64,000 bases of DNA from positions 49,098,907-49,162,906 of the forward strand of contig NC_084463.1 in NCBI RefSeq assembly GCF_027409185.1, in the 5' to 3' direction. Below the pieces are notes generated by a model that saw only the letters and a program-made list of their open reading frames with translations, ran no database searches and was not told the DNA's origin. A program made the position numbers and the translations under genes. Shown here piece after piece: positions 44,050 through 56,300 of the stretch; position 1 is the stretch's first letter; the number at the start of each line of letters is the position of its first letter. The stretch is from Cynocephalus volans (taxonomy: Eukaryota; Chordata; Mammalia; Dermoptera; Cynocephalidae).

Positions 44050-44710
44050 GTGCCCTCATGGCAGGGCCGCAACGGGAACTCACCGCACACCTCCCAGGCT
44101 CACGCTGTCTTCAGGCGCCCCCACTCCAGACCCGCCGCCATCTTGGTCTTGGCCCCCAATGGCGGAGCTTCTGCAACCGGCTTTTGTTCTCCAGGAAGGA
44201 CAAGCCCCGCCTTCTGCAGGCCCACATTCCTCTGACGAAGCAGTCGACAGAACAGGGGGAGGCCCCCCTTCCCCAGCCCAGGTCCATGGTTCAGACCAGC
44301 CCATCAGGCTCCGCCCGCCTCACACGGACCAGCAGACCTGTTCCACCAAACGCTGAGACACCCGTCTGCTCCACAGGGTCCCCTCCTTCACCCTCGCACC
44401 CACCTTCAAGGACACAGACTCCAACCACAGAATCTCGTCAGCACCGTGGAGGTGGCAGCAGCCTCCGGAAGATGAGGGGAACGGGCAAGGCCGCACATGC
44501 GCACCAGAAACCCAGAACAGCCCTGCCCGGATCCCGTGCGGATGACGTCATTTCAAAGCCAAACTACCTTTCCCAGGTTGCAGAGCGAACTGAGCGGCAC
44601 ATGCGCAGAAGAAACACAAGGCCGGTTCCATAGCTCTCTGCAGGCGATGTCAACGGAGGATGAGACTTTATTTCCCACAAGCCTCTGTGGTTCCCCCTTG
44701 GGAACAATGG
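44050..44710 (-). promoter_or_regulatory. CpG island; probable promoter of the KRAB-ZNF gene
   Basis: CpG-rich with two NRF1-type CATGCGCA sites (44496-44503 and 44600-44607), a full CRE TGACGTCA (44543-44550), and a ZNF143/SBS-like AACTACCTTTCCCAG (44562-44576). YY1-like CCGCCATCTTGG is near 44136. On the minus strand an exon could end at 44404 with donor GAAG|GTGGGTG. It lies 13 kb upstream of the KRAB-A exon on the same strand. Direction is inferred; the plus strand could also be transcribed. Exon 1 is non-coding in this family. Confidence 0.5.
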
Positions 44711-45039
44711 AGGAAATCTTTATTTCTCCAGCGGGAAATCTGCTACTGGGACACCAGGCCGTGATGGAACAGCTGTGGTCTCTATCCAGATGTTGGTGAT
44801 GAGGAATTCTGATTCTTGATTAAATCCTTATTTGATGAGAGACATTGTGGTGATAAAGGGAAAATTCAATGTGGGCAAATGAGTAGATGATATTAATAAG
44901 TTCCTTTTTTAAAATTTTTATTTCTGATATTAGTATATCTGTTATATAGATATATATATCGCTGTTATAGAACCCAAGTCTATTTTCTACAGATGCATTT
45001 TAAAGTATGAAAAAAACTGTTTCCCTATTTGACCTCATT
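44711..45039. other. No recognised feature
   Basis: Transition from the CpG island to AT-rich sequence, with no open frame. Confidence 0.35.
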
Positions 45040-45250
45040 TTATTTTTATTTTATTTTTTAATGTTTTTAATTTTTTTGAAGTAACTTATTATACATATTT
45101 GTGTAGTACGAAGTTAACTATCAGTAGTTGTGTACTACGTGCGACGGTAGAATCAGGATAGTTAGCTTATTCATCATCACAATATGTAATCATTCTTTGA
45201 AAAGATTTAACAAGCCAGAAATTATTATGGTAACTTTCTTCCAGTTCATC
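45040..45250 (-). mobile_element. L1 3' tail fragment
   Basis: A T-rich start on plus (45040-45080, the L1 A tail) and a 3' UTR-like stretch. Confidence 0.5.
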
Positions 45251-46499
45251 AAAAGATGTTTGTTTTCATCCAATAAACTAATTTGTGAGTCTCCAATGGA
45301 TTTTATTGTACAATTGGGAAAATGCTATTGTGTATATAGTGAAATAAAATAGCAGGTCATAGGGTAGGTGCACTCCATAATCCTGTGTCAATTTACACTT
45401 GCAGTATCTGATAATTATTTGCCCCCAAACCCCCAGGTCCTGTTCATTCATCCATATATGCATCAGTCAAATATTTCATTATATGTTTTTGTGTGTTTTT
45501 GAGTGTATGTGATGGGCCTGAACTTTCCCTTTTCTTCCCTGGTTTCTGCCACAGACTTGGCAAGGAGTTCTGTGCATGGGTTTCTCAAGCCCCTGCTACC
45601 ACTGAATTTTCTTTTCAAACAGAGAAATGCCTGGCTTGAGTCATCAAGGTTGATGTGGGCTTGAGTGGTAGAATGAGACCAAAATTGCTCAGAGATTATT
45701 ATCACGGGGATCTGGTGATAGTCAGTAAGATTGAGAACAGCGGCTACTGTTTAGGATAATCTAAGAATGGCATTTTAATAAATATGTTCTGACATAATAA
45801 TTTATCATAAAGAGGAAAGAAGAGAAAAAGCTATGTGTCAACAATGAAGGTGCAATATATACTATACCCAGATTAACAAAACTGAAATAATTTGTTGCTG
45901 GTAGATGGGAATACAAGAAATAGAAAAAGTGTTCTTAAGCCTGGAAGCAAATAACCCCAGACAATAATACAAATTCACACACAAAAAAAACATGGAGCCA
46001 CTGTAAAGGTAAATGAGAAACTATAAAAGGCAATATAAGTGCACATTGTTTCTACTTTCTTCTCTTAATTGACTTAGAAAGAAACCTCATAAAGTTGTAT
46101 ATCTACATTGTATTGTTCTTCCTACAACATATAGAAATGTAATATACCAGAACTGATGAAGACCACCAGGCTAGAATTTTCTGAGGTCCTAGTGTGAAAT
46201 CCACAGTCCCAGACCTTCTGTTTGGCCACAGCTGAGGGACATTACTCTCCATGAGAGGGTCTCATAAAAAATGCTGCCCATGCAAAAGCAATCATCTCAG
46301 CATCCAGCCACATGGACACATTGAGGTCAATGTGCATGTTTGACTTATTGTCTAACACCAGTGTTTAATGGGATGAAGAAAAAGAGTGCTTGAAATACAC
46401 CAAAATGCTTCTACCATGAGGTTCACATTGGTACATAGTGGTAGTCACATTTACTAAGCTGCTGGTCACAGGTCCACTGGTGTCATGTCTAAGAAACTA
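45251..46499. other. No recognised feature
   Basis: Unique-looking AT-rich sequence. An A-run sits at 45981-45989. Nothing coding. Confidence 0.35.
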
Positions 46500-47383
46500 C
46501 TTCTCAAAGCAAGGTCACAAAACTCTGCTTCTATATTCTCCCATAAGAGTTTATTTTTTACATTTAGGTTTATAATCCGTTTTGAGTTAATTTTTGTGTA
46601 TGCACCGAATCAAGAGTTTAACCTCATTATTTTCATTGTAAGTATCCATTTTTCTAAGCATTATTTGTTGAAAACCCTAAATTTTACCTTTACATTGTCT
46701 TCTCGTATTTGTTGATAATCAATTTACCATAAATGTCAGGATTTGTTTGTTGACTTTCAATTCTATTCTACTGATACATATATTTTTTTCTGTGCTCTGT
46801 CGCTATCACATTGCCTTCATTACTGATGCTTTATAGCAAATTTTTCAGTATTATGTTGATTATACTGGGTCGCTTGCACTTTCACATAATTCTTAAGATG
46901 AGCATTTCTAGAGGAAAAAAATGTAGCTTAAGTTTTAATACGGATTGTATTGAATCTACATTTCAGTTTGGCAAGTATCATTATGTTAACAATGAATGTT
47001 AGCTACGTAAACCAGACATGTATTTTTATTTATTTAGGTCTTTTATAATTTCACTCAAAAAAGCAGTTCTGTTTTTGCTGTAAACATCTTGAACTTTCAA
47101 AAATTTATTCTGAAGTAGGTGTAAGATTTTAGCAGATATTCTTTATCAGGTTCCTTCTATTTCCAGTTTGTTGTGTGTGTTTAATCACGAAGATGTGTTA
47201 CCTTTTTTTTATGCTTTAAATGCACATATTGGGAATCAGCTTCTTCTACAGACACTTTAAAACCAACGGTTCATCTTCCTTTCTGTTTCTGGATCCTTCT
47301 CTCACAAACGCAATCTTTCTGAAGGCAAATCAGATTCTATGTATTAAAAACAGGGTGAGTGGATGAATGAGTAGTTGAGAACC
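46500..47383 (-). mobile_element. L1 antisense plus duplicated flank (copy A)
   Basis: 46500-47100 follows L1 ORF2 in reverse. 46864-47383 is repeated at 58480-58998. The last 200 bp of the shared block does not look like L1. Confidence 0.6.
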
Positions 47384-48136
47384 CTTGATCTCAGTTATCC
47401 TTGCAGCTGACTGCTGTGTTATTGAGGAGGGTTGGTTTTCACTCCCATGAAATGTAAATTAGAAATGCAAATACCAGGGGCCAAGCCCATGCCACACTCG
47501 GTAGCGTGCAGCGCTGGGAGCGCGGCGACGCTCCCACCGCGGTTTCGGATGCTATATAGGAATGACCGGTGCACTCACTGGCTGAGTGCCGGTCACGAAA
47601 ACGACCCCCCCCCAAAAAAGAAATTCAAATACCAATAATGTTAGAGGGCAGGAAGGAGGATACCTGTAGAGTGCACACTTTAGAAATTTGTCTTCTCTTT
47701 ATTTACTGTGAAGTGGAAATATTAGCACCAAGGGAGAAGAACTTGTAGAAAATACAGCATATCAAAGGTGTGTGTAGCTGAAAATAAAAGAGAAAAATAA
47801 GTAAACCTTTATTTACACAAGGATTATGTTGAAGGAAGTAGAAAAGATTTTGGCCATAGATTTCAGAAGTGCGTTTGTGCATTTTGAAAATACTGCTTCT
47901 GGTTTATTTTATGAGGGGTCTGATACCATCCTATCTATTTCAGAAGTCTGGATGGTAACCACTGTGTCTGCCTCCATCATGTGTGGGAAGTGTCTGTTCC
48001 ACATTCTCTCCTGTTACAGGTAAGAGGGCTCTGGGAGTCACCTGTGGGTCTTCAGCTGGAAAGCATGTGACAGGCTGTTCTTGAGTTCTCGCTCTGTTTC
48101 CTTCTCCCTGAGTCTCATGGGATATCTGTAATCTAA
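47384..48136. other. SINE plus unrecognised sequence
   Basis: Contains the CYN SINE at 47477-47619. 47640-48136 has no recognised repeat or coding. Confidence 0.4.
47477..47619 (+). mobile_element. CYN-type SINE
   Basis: Head GGGGCCAAGCCC...ACACTCGGTAGCGTGC, a CTATATAGGAATGACC join, then GCTGAGTGCCGGTCACG and an A-tail. Flanked by agaaatgcaaatacca (47461-47476) / agaaattcaaatacca (47619-47634). Confidence 0.85.
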
Positions 48137-48387
48137 ATGCTGTGCACCCTGGTTGTCTGTGATTGTAGTCAAATGCCTCAATGACAATCTCCCAGTCACT
48201 TGTAGGCTATTATGGGAAGGAGCAGACAATATTTGGCTGGGGAGGGGAGCAGCAGGTTACAGACATCCAGTGAGACTCCCCACCCCAGCCAAATGTGTTT
48301 ACTCCTTCCCACAATAGCCTACAAGTGACTGGGAGATTTTCAGGGAGGCATTTGACTACAATTACAGAAAACCAAGGTGCACAGCAT
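48137..48387. repeat. 251-bp inverted repeat (long hairpin)
   Basis: The arm 48137-48249 and the arm 48276-48387 (reverse complement) pair along about 112 bp with scattered mismatches and a 26-nt loop. The strongest block is CAATCTCCCAGTCACTTGTA near 48185. The ends atgctgtgcacc/ggtgcacagcat give terminal symmetry, but no clear target duplication was found. It may be a MITE or a head-to-head duplication; a transcript would fold into a long double-stranded RNA. Confidence 0.75.
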
Positions 48388-48559
48388 GTCGGTTTTTAAT
48401 TCAATAGATATAATTTCCTAAATGGTGTAAGGTAAGGGTCCGACTTTATTTTTTTTGCACATGTGTGTCCTGTTTTCCCAGCATTATTTGTTGAATAGAC
48501 TACCCTTTCCTGATTGTGTAGTCTTGCCATTTTGGATGAGGATTATTTGAACATATACG

Positions 48560-48621
48560 AGGGTACTTCAAAAAGCTATCTTTTATTTTATTTTTTCACA
48601 AATATTTTGAAGTACCCTCTT
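48560..48621. mobile_element. Tiny mariner-like hairpin remnant
   Basis: GAGGGTACTTCAAAA at 48560 and TTTTGAAGTACCCTC ending near 48620 are perfect inverted ends around about 30 bp of AT-rich loop. They resemble the termini of a mammalian mariner MITE with most of the interior deleted. Confidence 0.5.
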
Positions 48622-48827
48622 GTGTGAGATTTTATTTCTGGGATTCCTGTTTTATTCCACTGGTCTAAATCTCTGTCTTTATGCAAGTTTCGTACTATCT
48701 GGATTACTGTAACTTTGTAATATGTTTGGAAATCAGAAAGTGTGAGGGCCAAAATTTGCTTTTCGCCCATCTCTAGTATCTTTAGGTTTGTTCTCTCCTT
48801 CTGAATGTTCAACATATTGTTTTGGCT

Positions 48828-48890
48828 TCTTCCTTCCTTCCTCCCTTCCTTCCCTCCTTCCTTCCTCCCTCCCTCCCTCCCTCCCTCCCT
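48828..48890. repeat. (TTCC/TCCC)n low-complexity tract
   Basis: Pyrimidine-only run of TTCC then CCCT units, at the 3' boundary of the antisense L1 next to it. Confidence 0.9.
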
Positions 48891-48894
48891 GTTA

Positions 48895-50350
48895 AGAGTG
48901 AGAACATGTGTTATTTCCCCTTCCTTGTTTGGTTTATTTCACTTAACATGATTTTCTCCAGACACATCCATGTTGCTGCAAATGGCAGAATTTCATTCCT
49001 TTTTATGGCTGAGTATGTATACACATTTTCCTTATCCAGTCATCAATCGAAGGACATTTAGGTTGGTTCCATATTTTGGCTATTGAAAATAGAGCTACTA
49101 TGAACATGGGAGTGCACGTATCCGTTTAGCATGATTATTTCCATTCCTTTGGATATATGCCCAGTACTGGGATTGCTGGATCATATGGTAGTTCTATCTG
49201 TAGTTGTTTCAGGAACATCCATACCATTTCCCATAATGACTGCACCAGTTTACAGTTCAACCAGCAGTATAGAAGAGTTCCCCTTTCCCCGCATCCTTGC
49301 CAGCATTTGTTATTCTCAGTCTTTTAATAATGGCCAGTCTAACTGGCGTGAGATGATATCTCAATATGGTTTTGATTTTCATTTCTCTAATGATTAGTGA
49401 TGCGGAGCATTTTTTCATTTGTCTGCTGGACATTTGTATGTCTTCCTTTGAAAAACGTCTATTCATCTTCTTTGCCCATTTCTTAATTGGGTTATTATTC
49501 ATCTATATATTTATTTTTACTGTATAGTTGTTTGAGTTCTTTATATATTCTGGATATTAATCTCTTGTCAGATGTATAGTTTGCAAATATTCTCTCCCCT
49601 TCCATACATTGTCTTTCCACTCTGTTGATTGTTTCCTTTGCCATGCAGAAGCAATTTACTTTGATATAATCTCATTTGTTTATATTTTCTTTACTTGCTT
49701 GTGCTTTGGGGGTCTTCTGCATAAAGTCTTTGTCCAATCCTACTTGCTGAAGTGTTTCCCCTATGTTTTCCATTAGTAATGTTATGGTTTTGGTCTTATA
49801 TTTAAGTCTTTAGTCCATTTTGAGTTGATTTTGCTATGTGGTTAGAGGTACAAGTCCAGTTTCATTCTTCAGCATAGGGATGCCCAATTTTCCCAGCACC
49901 ATTTATTGAAGAGGCAGTCTTTCCCCCAGTGTATGTTCTTGTTGATTTTGTCAAAGATCAGTTTGCTGTAAGTATGTGGGTTGATTCCCAGGTTTTCTAT
50001 ACTGTTCCATTGATCCAAGTGTTCGTTTTTATGCCAGTACCATGCTGTTTTGGTTACAATAGCTTTGTAATATAATTTGAAGTCAGGTAGTGTTATGCCA
50101 CCGGGTTTATTTCTAGATTTTGCTCAGGATTGCTTTGGGTATTTGAGGTCTTTTGTTTTTATATATGAATGTTAGGATTGCTTTTTCTTTTATTGTGAGG
50201 AATGTCATTGGTATTTTGATGAGGATTGCATTGAATCTGTAGATTGCTTTGGGTGAGATAGGCATTTTCAGGATGTTAATTCTTCCATTCCAAGAGCATA
50301 GTATGCCTTACCACCTTTTTGTGTCCTCTTTAATTTCTTTCAGTAGTGTT
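48895..50350 (-). mobile_element. L1 ORF2 and 3' region
   Basis: Antisense L1 with recognisable ORF2 C-terminal words through 50350. It is younger-looking than the next copy. Confidence 0.8.
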
Positions 50351-50650
50351 GAAAGTATAGAATACATTATTTTAAAGTATGCTCACTCTGTTGTACAACA
50401 ATATATATCCTGAAATTACTTGTTCTGTCCATCTGAAATATTTTATCCTTTGACCAACATATCTCCTTTTGTCACCCCACTCTGAACCCCAGATAACCAC
50501 CATGGTACTCTGTTTCTATGAGTGAGACAATTTTGGATTCACATATAAATGAGTTCATGAAGGTTTTGTCTTTCTGTGCCTGCCATATTTCATTCAGCAT
50601 AATGTCGTCCAGGTTCATGCAGTTTTCTTTTAAGGATGAAAAGTATCCTG

Positions 50651-52065
50651 CTGTTGTTGTTTTTTTTAATTACTGTACATGCATGTGGGTACAATGTTGA
50701 TTTTCAATACTTGTTTTCAACGTGTGGTGGTTAGATCAGTGTAGTTAGGGTATTCATCATTACAATATACAATCGTTTTTTGTGTCTGTTGACCAAATCC
50801 TTATTAGCCCCCTTCCCTCTCCCCTCTCCTACCCCCCCCATTTTCCACCTCTAGTTTTTTGTAAAGAAAATGTAATTTTATTAATATTATTTTTTACATT
50901 CTAGCATGTGGTTGCCATGCAGTTGGGAGGGAGGGGGAGAGGAGAAATGGGAAGGAAATGGAGTGGAAGAAGGAGGAAGGAGGAGAGGTGGTATTGAGGC
51001 CTGTGGCATCCCCTCATTCCCACAGGAGAGACTGGGGGGATTCCAACAGTGGCTTGCTCATTGCTGGGCTGGGTGCAGATGTAAGGCAGGTGTGATAAAA
51101 GCCCTCACCACCCACTGTCCCAGCTTGGGAACCCAGGGCCTTTCTTGCTACAGCTTGGTGGTTGCCACTGGGCTGGTTGCATGTGTTGGGGTATGTGGCT
51201 GAGGCCCAAGAGCCCCCGCTATCCTGGGTGGGACAGCCTGAGGCACTCCCTGCAGTGGCTCAGTGCTCACTGCTGAACTGGCTGCAGGTGTCAGGGTGTT
51301 GTGGCTGTGGCCCAAGGCCCCACACCACCCCAGCTCTAGAGAGCCCAGGGTGCTTCCTGCAGTGACTCAGTGATCACTGCTGAGCTGGCTGTGGGTGTTG
51401 GGGGTGTGAGGCCAAAGCTTGAGCTCCCCCACAAACTCAGCTCAGGAAAGCCTGGCTTGCTTCCTGTGGTGGCTAGGTGGCTGCCACTGGGCTGGTTGTG
51501 GCCACATCTAGTTTTTTAAAAGTTCAGTCTATTACTGTGATTGTTGTTTCTTTCTTTCTTTCTCTCTGTCTTTCTTTATTGTTCATTTGTTTATTTATGG
51601 ATTCAGCTCCCAGTTATGATTATGCATATGTGGTATTTCTCTTTCTGTACCTGGGTTGTTTCACTTAGGAGAATTTTCCCCAGGCTCACCCATGTTGTTG
51701 CAAATGGCAGAATTTTATTCTTTTTTATGGCTGTGTAGTATTCCATTATGTTTATATACCACAATTTCCTTATCCAGTCATCCATCCGTAGACATTTAGG
51801 TTGGTTCCAACATCTAGCTATTGTAAATAGAGCTGCAATAAACATGGGAGTGCAGGTATCTCTTTGACCTGATGTTTTACAATCCTCTGGATATATCCCC
51901 AGGACTCGGATTGCTGGATCATGTGAAAGTTCTATCTGTATTTGTTTAAGGAATCTTTGTACTGTTCTCCACAATGGCAGTACTAATTTACAGCCCCATC
52001 GACAGTGCAGGAGGGTTCCACTCTCTCCATATCTTTACCATCATTTGTTATTCTCTGTCTTTTTA
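50651..52065 (-). mobile_element. Younger L1 with minisatellite in its 3' UTR
   Basis: L1 3' UTR words at 50655-50870 and again from 51505, then ORF2 end to 52065. Between them is a GC-rich tandem repeat at 50905-51510 (see the separate entry). Confidence 0.7.
50905..51510. repeat. Minisatellite, ~105-bp units, in an L1 3' UTR
   Basis: At least four diverged units start near 51047, 51149, 51251 and 51359 (e.g. CAGTGGCTCAGTGCTCACTG, then a GGCTG-rich middle and a CCTGCAG end) with partial units at both sides. The L1 words ccacctctagtttt (50845) and cacatctagtttttta (51503) flank the array, showing it lies inside the 3' UTR. Confidence 0.75.
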
Positions 52066-54789
52066 ATAATATATATACCACATTTCTTTATTTAGTCCTG
52101 ATGGACATGTTGATTAACTTCATATCTTGGCTATCGTGAATAAGATTACAATAAACACAAGAGTAAAAATATTTCTTTGACATACTGATTTCATTTATTT
52201 TAGATATATATACCCAGATGTAAAATTGCTGGATCTTATGGTAGTTCCATTTTTAATATTTTGAGAATATCATACTGGTTTACATAATACCTTTACTAAC
52301 TTACATTCCCACCAACAGTGTACAAGTGCCCACTTATCTCTGCACCCGTTCCAAGAGTTTTCTTTCTTTTTTAGTAATAGCCATGCTAACAGCTGTGATG
52401 TAATGTCTATTAGTTGTTTCTTTAAATTGCCTTTCCCTGATGACTGGTAATGTTAAACGTTACTTTTTCCACATACTTAGTGGTATTTGTATATCTTCTT
52501 ATGATAAATACATTTCCAGAGTTTTTCGTATTTTAGTTTTTGTTCGTTTTTTCACCACTTTTAATTGGGTTATTTGCTTTCTTGCTATTGAGGTAAGTTC
52601 CTTATCTATTTTGGGTCTTAACCACTTATAAGATATATGGTTCCCAAATGGTTTTCTTATCCTGTACGTTGTCCCTTTACTCTGTTGACTGTCTCCTGTG
52701 CTTCACGTGAGCTTTTAGTTTTATGAGCTGCCATGTGTCCATTTCTACCTCGGTGAGCTGTGCTCTAGAGTTCATGTCCAAAACGTCTTTACTCAGGCCA
52801 AAGGCATGAAGCTTTTACCTCTAGCAGTTTTACGGTTTCTGGTCTGAGGTTTAATTCTTTAATTATTTTAGGTTTTTTTTTTACATGGGTAAAATATGGT
52901 CCATTTTTGTTTTTCTGGATGTAGATATTCAGTGTTTCTGACACTCTTAAAGAACCTATTGATTTCCCATTGTCTGTTAATGATATTTTGGTCAAAAATC
53001 AATTGACCATAAACGTGTGGGTTTCCTTTAGGACACTCTATTCTATTCCATTGGTCTTTGTATCTGTTTTTATGCCAGTGGCATGCTATATTGATTACTA
53101 GAGCTTTATATTATATTTTTAAATCAGGTAGTGTGATGCTATCAGCTTTGATCTTTTCACTCAATTTTACTTTGCCTGTTTGGGGTCTTTTGTGGTTCCA
53201 TTCAAATTTTAGAATTTGTTTCTATTTATGTGAAAAAATGGTATAGGATTTTGATAGACATTGCAATGAATCTGTAGATCACTTTGGGTATTATGTGTAT
53301 TTTCTCCATATCAATTCTTCAAAATAATAAGCACCAAATATTTCCATTTATTTTTGTATTTTTCAATTTCTTCCTTCAATGCTTTATCCTTTCAGTGCAC
53401 AGACATTTCACCACCTTCGTTAAATTTATTTCTAAATATTTTATTTTTTTCTTTCTTTCTGATTTGGATGCTTTTTATTTATTTTTCTTGCTTGACATTT
53501 TGGCAAAGACTTCCAGTACTATGTTAAATAGAATTGAAAAGGGTGGCTATTCTTTTCTATTTCTGAACTTGATAAAAAGCTTTCAACCTTTCACTGTCGA
53601 GTATCGTATTCGATTGAACTTGTCATACATTAACTTTATTGTGTAGAAGCACATTTTTCTATACCTAATTTACTGAAATTTTAGTCATTTGTTAAAAATA
53701 TGTTTAATATTCTCAGTTGCGTTTTTCTTTTTCGTATCTATTGATATGATCACATGGTTTCTGTGTTTTAGCCTGTTAATATGGTATGTCACCTTTATTG
53801 GTTTGCATATGTTAAAACTCCCTTACCTCACAGAAATAAATCTCACTTGTTCATGGTGAATAAACCTTTTAATGTGCTATTGAATTCAATTTTCTGCATC
53901 TGAATTTATGAGTGAGACTGGCCTATAATTTTTCTCTTGCAGTGTTCTTGTCTAACTTTTATATAAGGTAATGCTGGCCTTCTAAAATGAGTTGTAAGTA
54001 TTCCATCCTGAACATTTCAGAAGATTTGAGAAGCACTGGTATTAGTTCTTTAAGTGGCTGGTAGAATTTAAACATGAAGCCCTTGGGTTCTGGGCTTTTA
54101 TTTGATGAGAATTTGGAGGGAGATTATTATCATTTATTCAATCACCTTACTTGTTATCTGTCTGTTCAGATTTTGTATTTCTGTGTAATTTTATCCTAGT
54201 AGGTTGTATGTGTCTAAAAATGTATTCATTTATTCTAGGTATCCATTTTGTTGCTGTAACTCACTGAGAGTCGTTTAAATTTTTTCATGTTTGTTTTTCT
54301 CTGACATCAGTTGAAATGTCTTCTCTTTCATTTTTTATTTTACTTACTTGTGTCCTCTCACTTTTCTTATTAACCTAGGTAAAGTTTTATCAACTTTGTC
54401 TTTTAAGAAAACAAAAACAAAACCAAAAAATCTCAGTTCTGTTGATCTTCTCTAGTTTTTTAGTTTCTATTTTATTTATGTCTCTGCTCATTTTTGTTAC
54501 TTCATTCCTTCTACTAACATTGGGTGTGGTTGTTCTTGGTTTTCTGATCCTTGAATTGTAATATTAGGTTGTTCCTCTGACATTTTTTTAATGTGGATAT
54601 TTACTACTATAAACTTTCCTGTTACACCTTCTTTTCTCATCCTGTAAGTTTTGATATTTCTTGTCTCCATTTCTGTTTATCTCATAATATTTTTAAAAAT
54701 TTTTATTTTGATTTCTACTTTGACCTATGAGTTGTTCTGGAGCATGTTGTTTAATTCACATGTTTGTGAATTTTTCAAATTTCTTCTTC

Positions 54790-55045
54790 ACTATGATTTG
54801 AATTTGTCCATCCAAATTTTATGTTCAACCTTAATCTCCAATTGAATTCCATTAAGAGGTAGGCCCTTCGGAGGTGATTAGATTATGAGGGCTCCTTTCT
54901 TATGAATGGTATTAAGACTTATGTAAAAGGAACTCTTTATACAGTATTTGGATCTTTTTTTTATCTACTGCCATTGCTATGAGGATGAAAAGCTTAAGGC
55001 ACCATCTTGGAAGGACGAACCCCAGTTATTAATATTTTGTCTATC
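54790..55045 (+). repeat. MaLR LTR fragment (MLT1 type)
   Basis: Words 'ttcaaccttaatctccaa' and 'ttaagaggtaggccct' then 'ggtgattagattatgaggg' are of the MLT1 order. Confidence 0.65.
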
Positions 55046-55049
55046 TCCT

Positions 55050-56300
55050 ACATGTTTTTTTTTCTTTGTGATCACCAAGCCTTTCATAAAATATCTCAGA
55101 GTAATAAAATCTTAATTTAAGCTGATAACATTTTAACCTTGATTGCAAACAAAATCTATATTCATTTGCTCTAAGCCAACATTTCATGCTTTTGATGTCA
55201 CAATTTACATTTTTATATAGTATATTTCTTAACAATTTTTTATTGATATTGAAGTTTTTAATAGTTTTCTTTTCTCTTTTATTCTATAGATATAAGTGAT
55301 TTACACATCTCTGTTACATTATCATAGTGTTTTGAATTTGAATATATATTTATCTTTAGCATTATGATTTTTACTTTCATAGGTTTTCATGTTTTAGGTT
55401 AATGTCTCTTCACTTTAATTTGAAGAACTCATGTTAGCATTTCTTGTAAGGGAGGTGGTGGTAATAAATTCCTTCAACTTTTGCTTGTCTAGGAATGTCT
55501 CCATTTTTCCATTTCTAAAGGACAGTTTCCCAATGTGAACTGTTCTTGTTTGGCTTTCCCCCCCATCTTTCAGCATTTCACTATCCCTTGGATTGCAAGG
55601 CTTTTGTTGATAAATCAGGTGATAGCTTAATGGGGGTTTCATTATATGTGATGAGTCTTTTGTCTGCAAGCTGCTTTCAAGACTCTCTCATTGTTTTGAA
55701 TTTTAACATCTTGATAATTCACTTCAGATTATATTGTGTATGTATGTTGATCTTGCCTCAGGTTCTTTGAGCTTCTTGATGTCCACATTCCTCCCAAGAT
55801 ATGGAGGTTTTCTGACAGTATTTTTTTAAATAAACCTTCCTCCCCTTTTTATCTCGCTTTTCCTGCTGAGATGCCCATAACTTCTATGTGTTCACAGTTG
55901 ATGGTGTTCCATGGGTCCCTTTTGTATTCTTCACCTTTTTCCATTTTGCTGTTTTTGCTGCTCCTGTTGTTCCTCTCAGTGGCTTATTTCAAATAATCTA
56001 CCTTTGAGTTTGTTGGGTATTTCTGCATGATCACAACTGCTGCTGAAGGTCTCCATTCATTTTTTTCACTTCTCTCATTGTTTTCTTCAACTCCATCATT
56101 TCTGTTTGGTTCCCTTTTTATGGTTTCTATTTCTTTTATAAACACAATTTTGTTTATGTATTTTAAAATTGTATTTAGTTCTGTATCAGTGGCCTTTTTT
56201 TTTTTTTTTTGGTTGCTTTGTTTGTTTGCAGCTCACTGAGATTCATTAAGACCGTTATTTGGAATTATTTTTCTACCAATTCATAGATCTCATTTCTTTG
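55050..56300 (-). mobile_element. Old L1-like sequence, low confidence
   Basis: 55400-56300 holds L1 ORF1/ORF2 words in reverse with frequent changes. Boundaries are uncertain. Confidence 0.4.

Larger units (their letters stand above)
50351..54780 (-). mobile_element. Older L1 split by a younger L1
   Basis: Old L1 ORF2 antisense sequence 50351-50650 continues at about 52065-54780. The break is filled by a younger L1 3' end (50651-52065). Confidence 0.65.

Noticed and set aside
44058..44633. 191-codon open frame in the CpG island
   Set aside because: CpG-rich DNA lacks stops by composition; it is Pro/Arg/Ser biased with no domain and overlaps promoter motifs.
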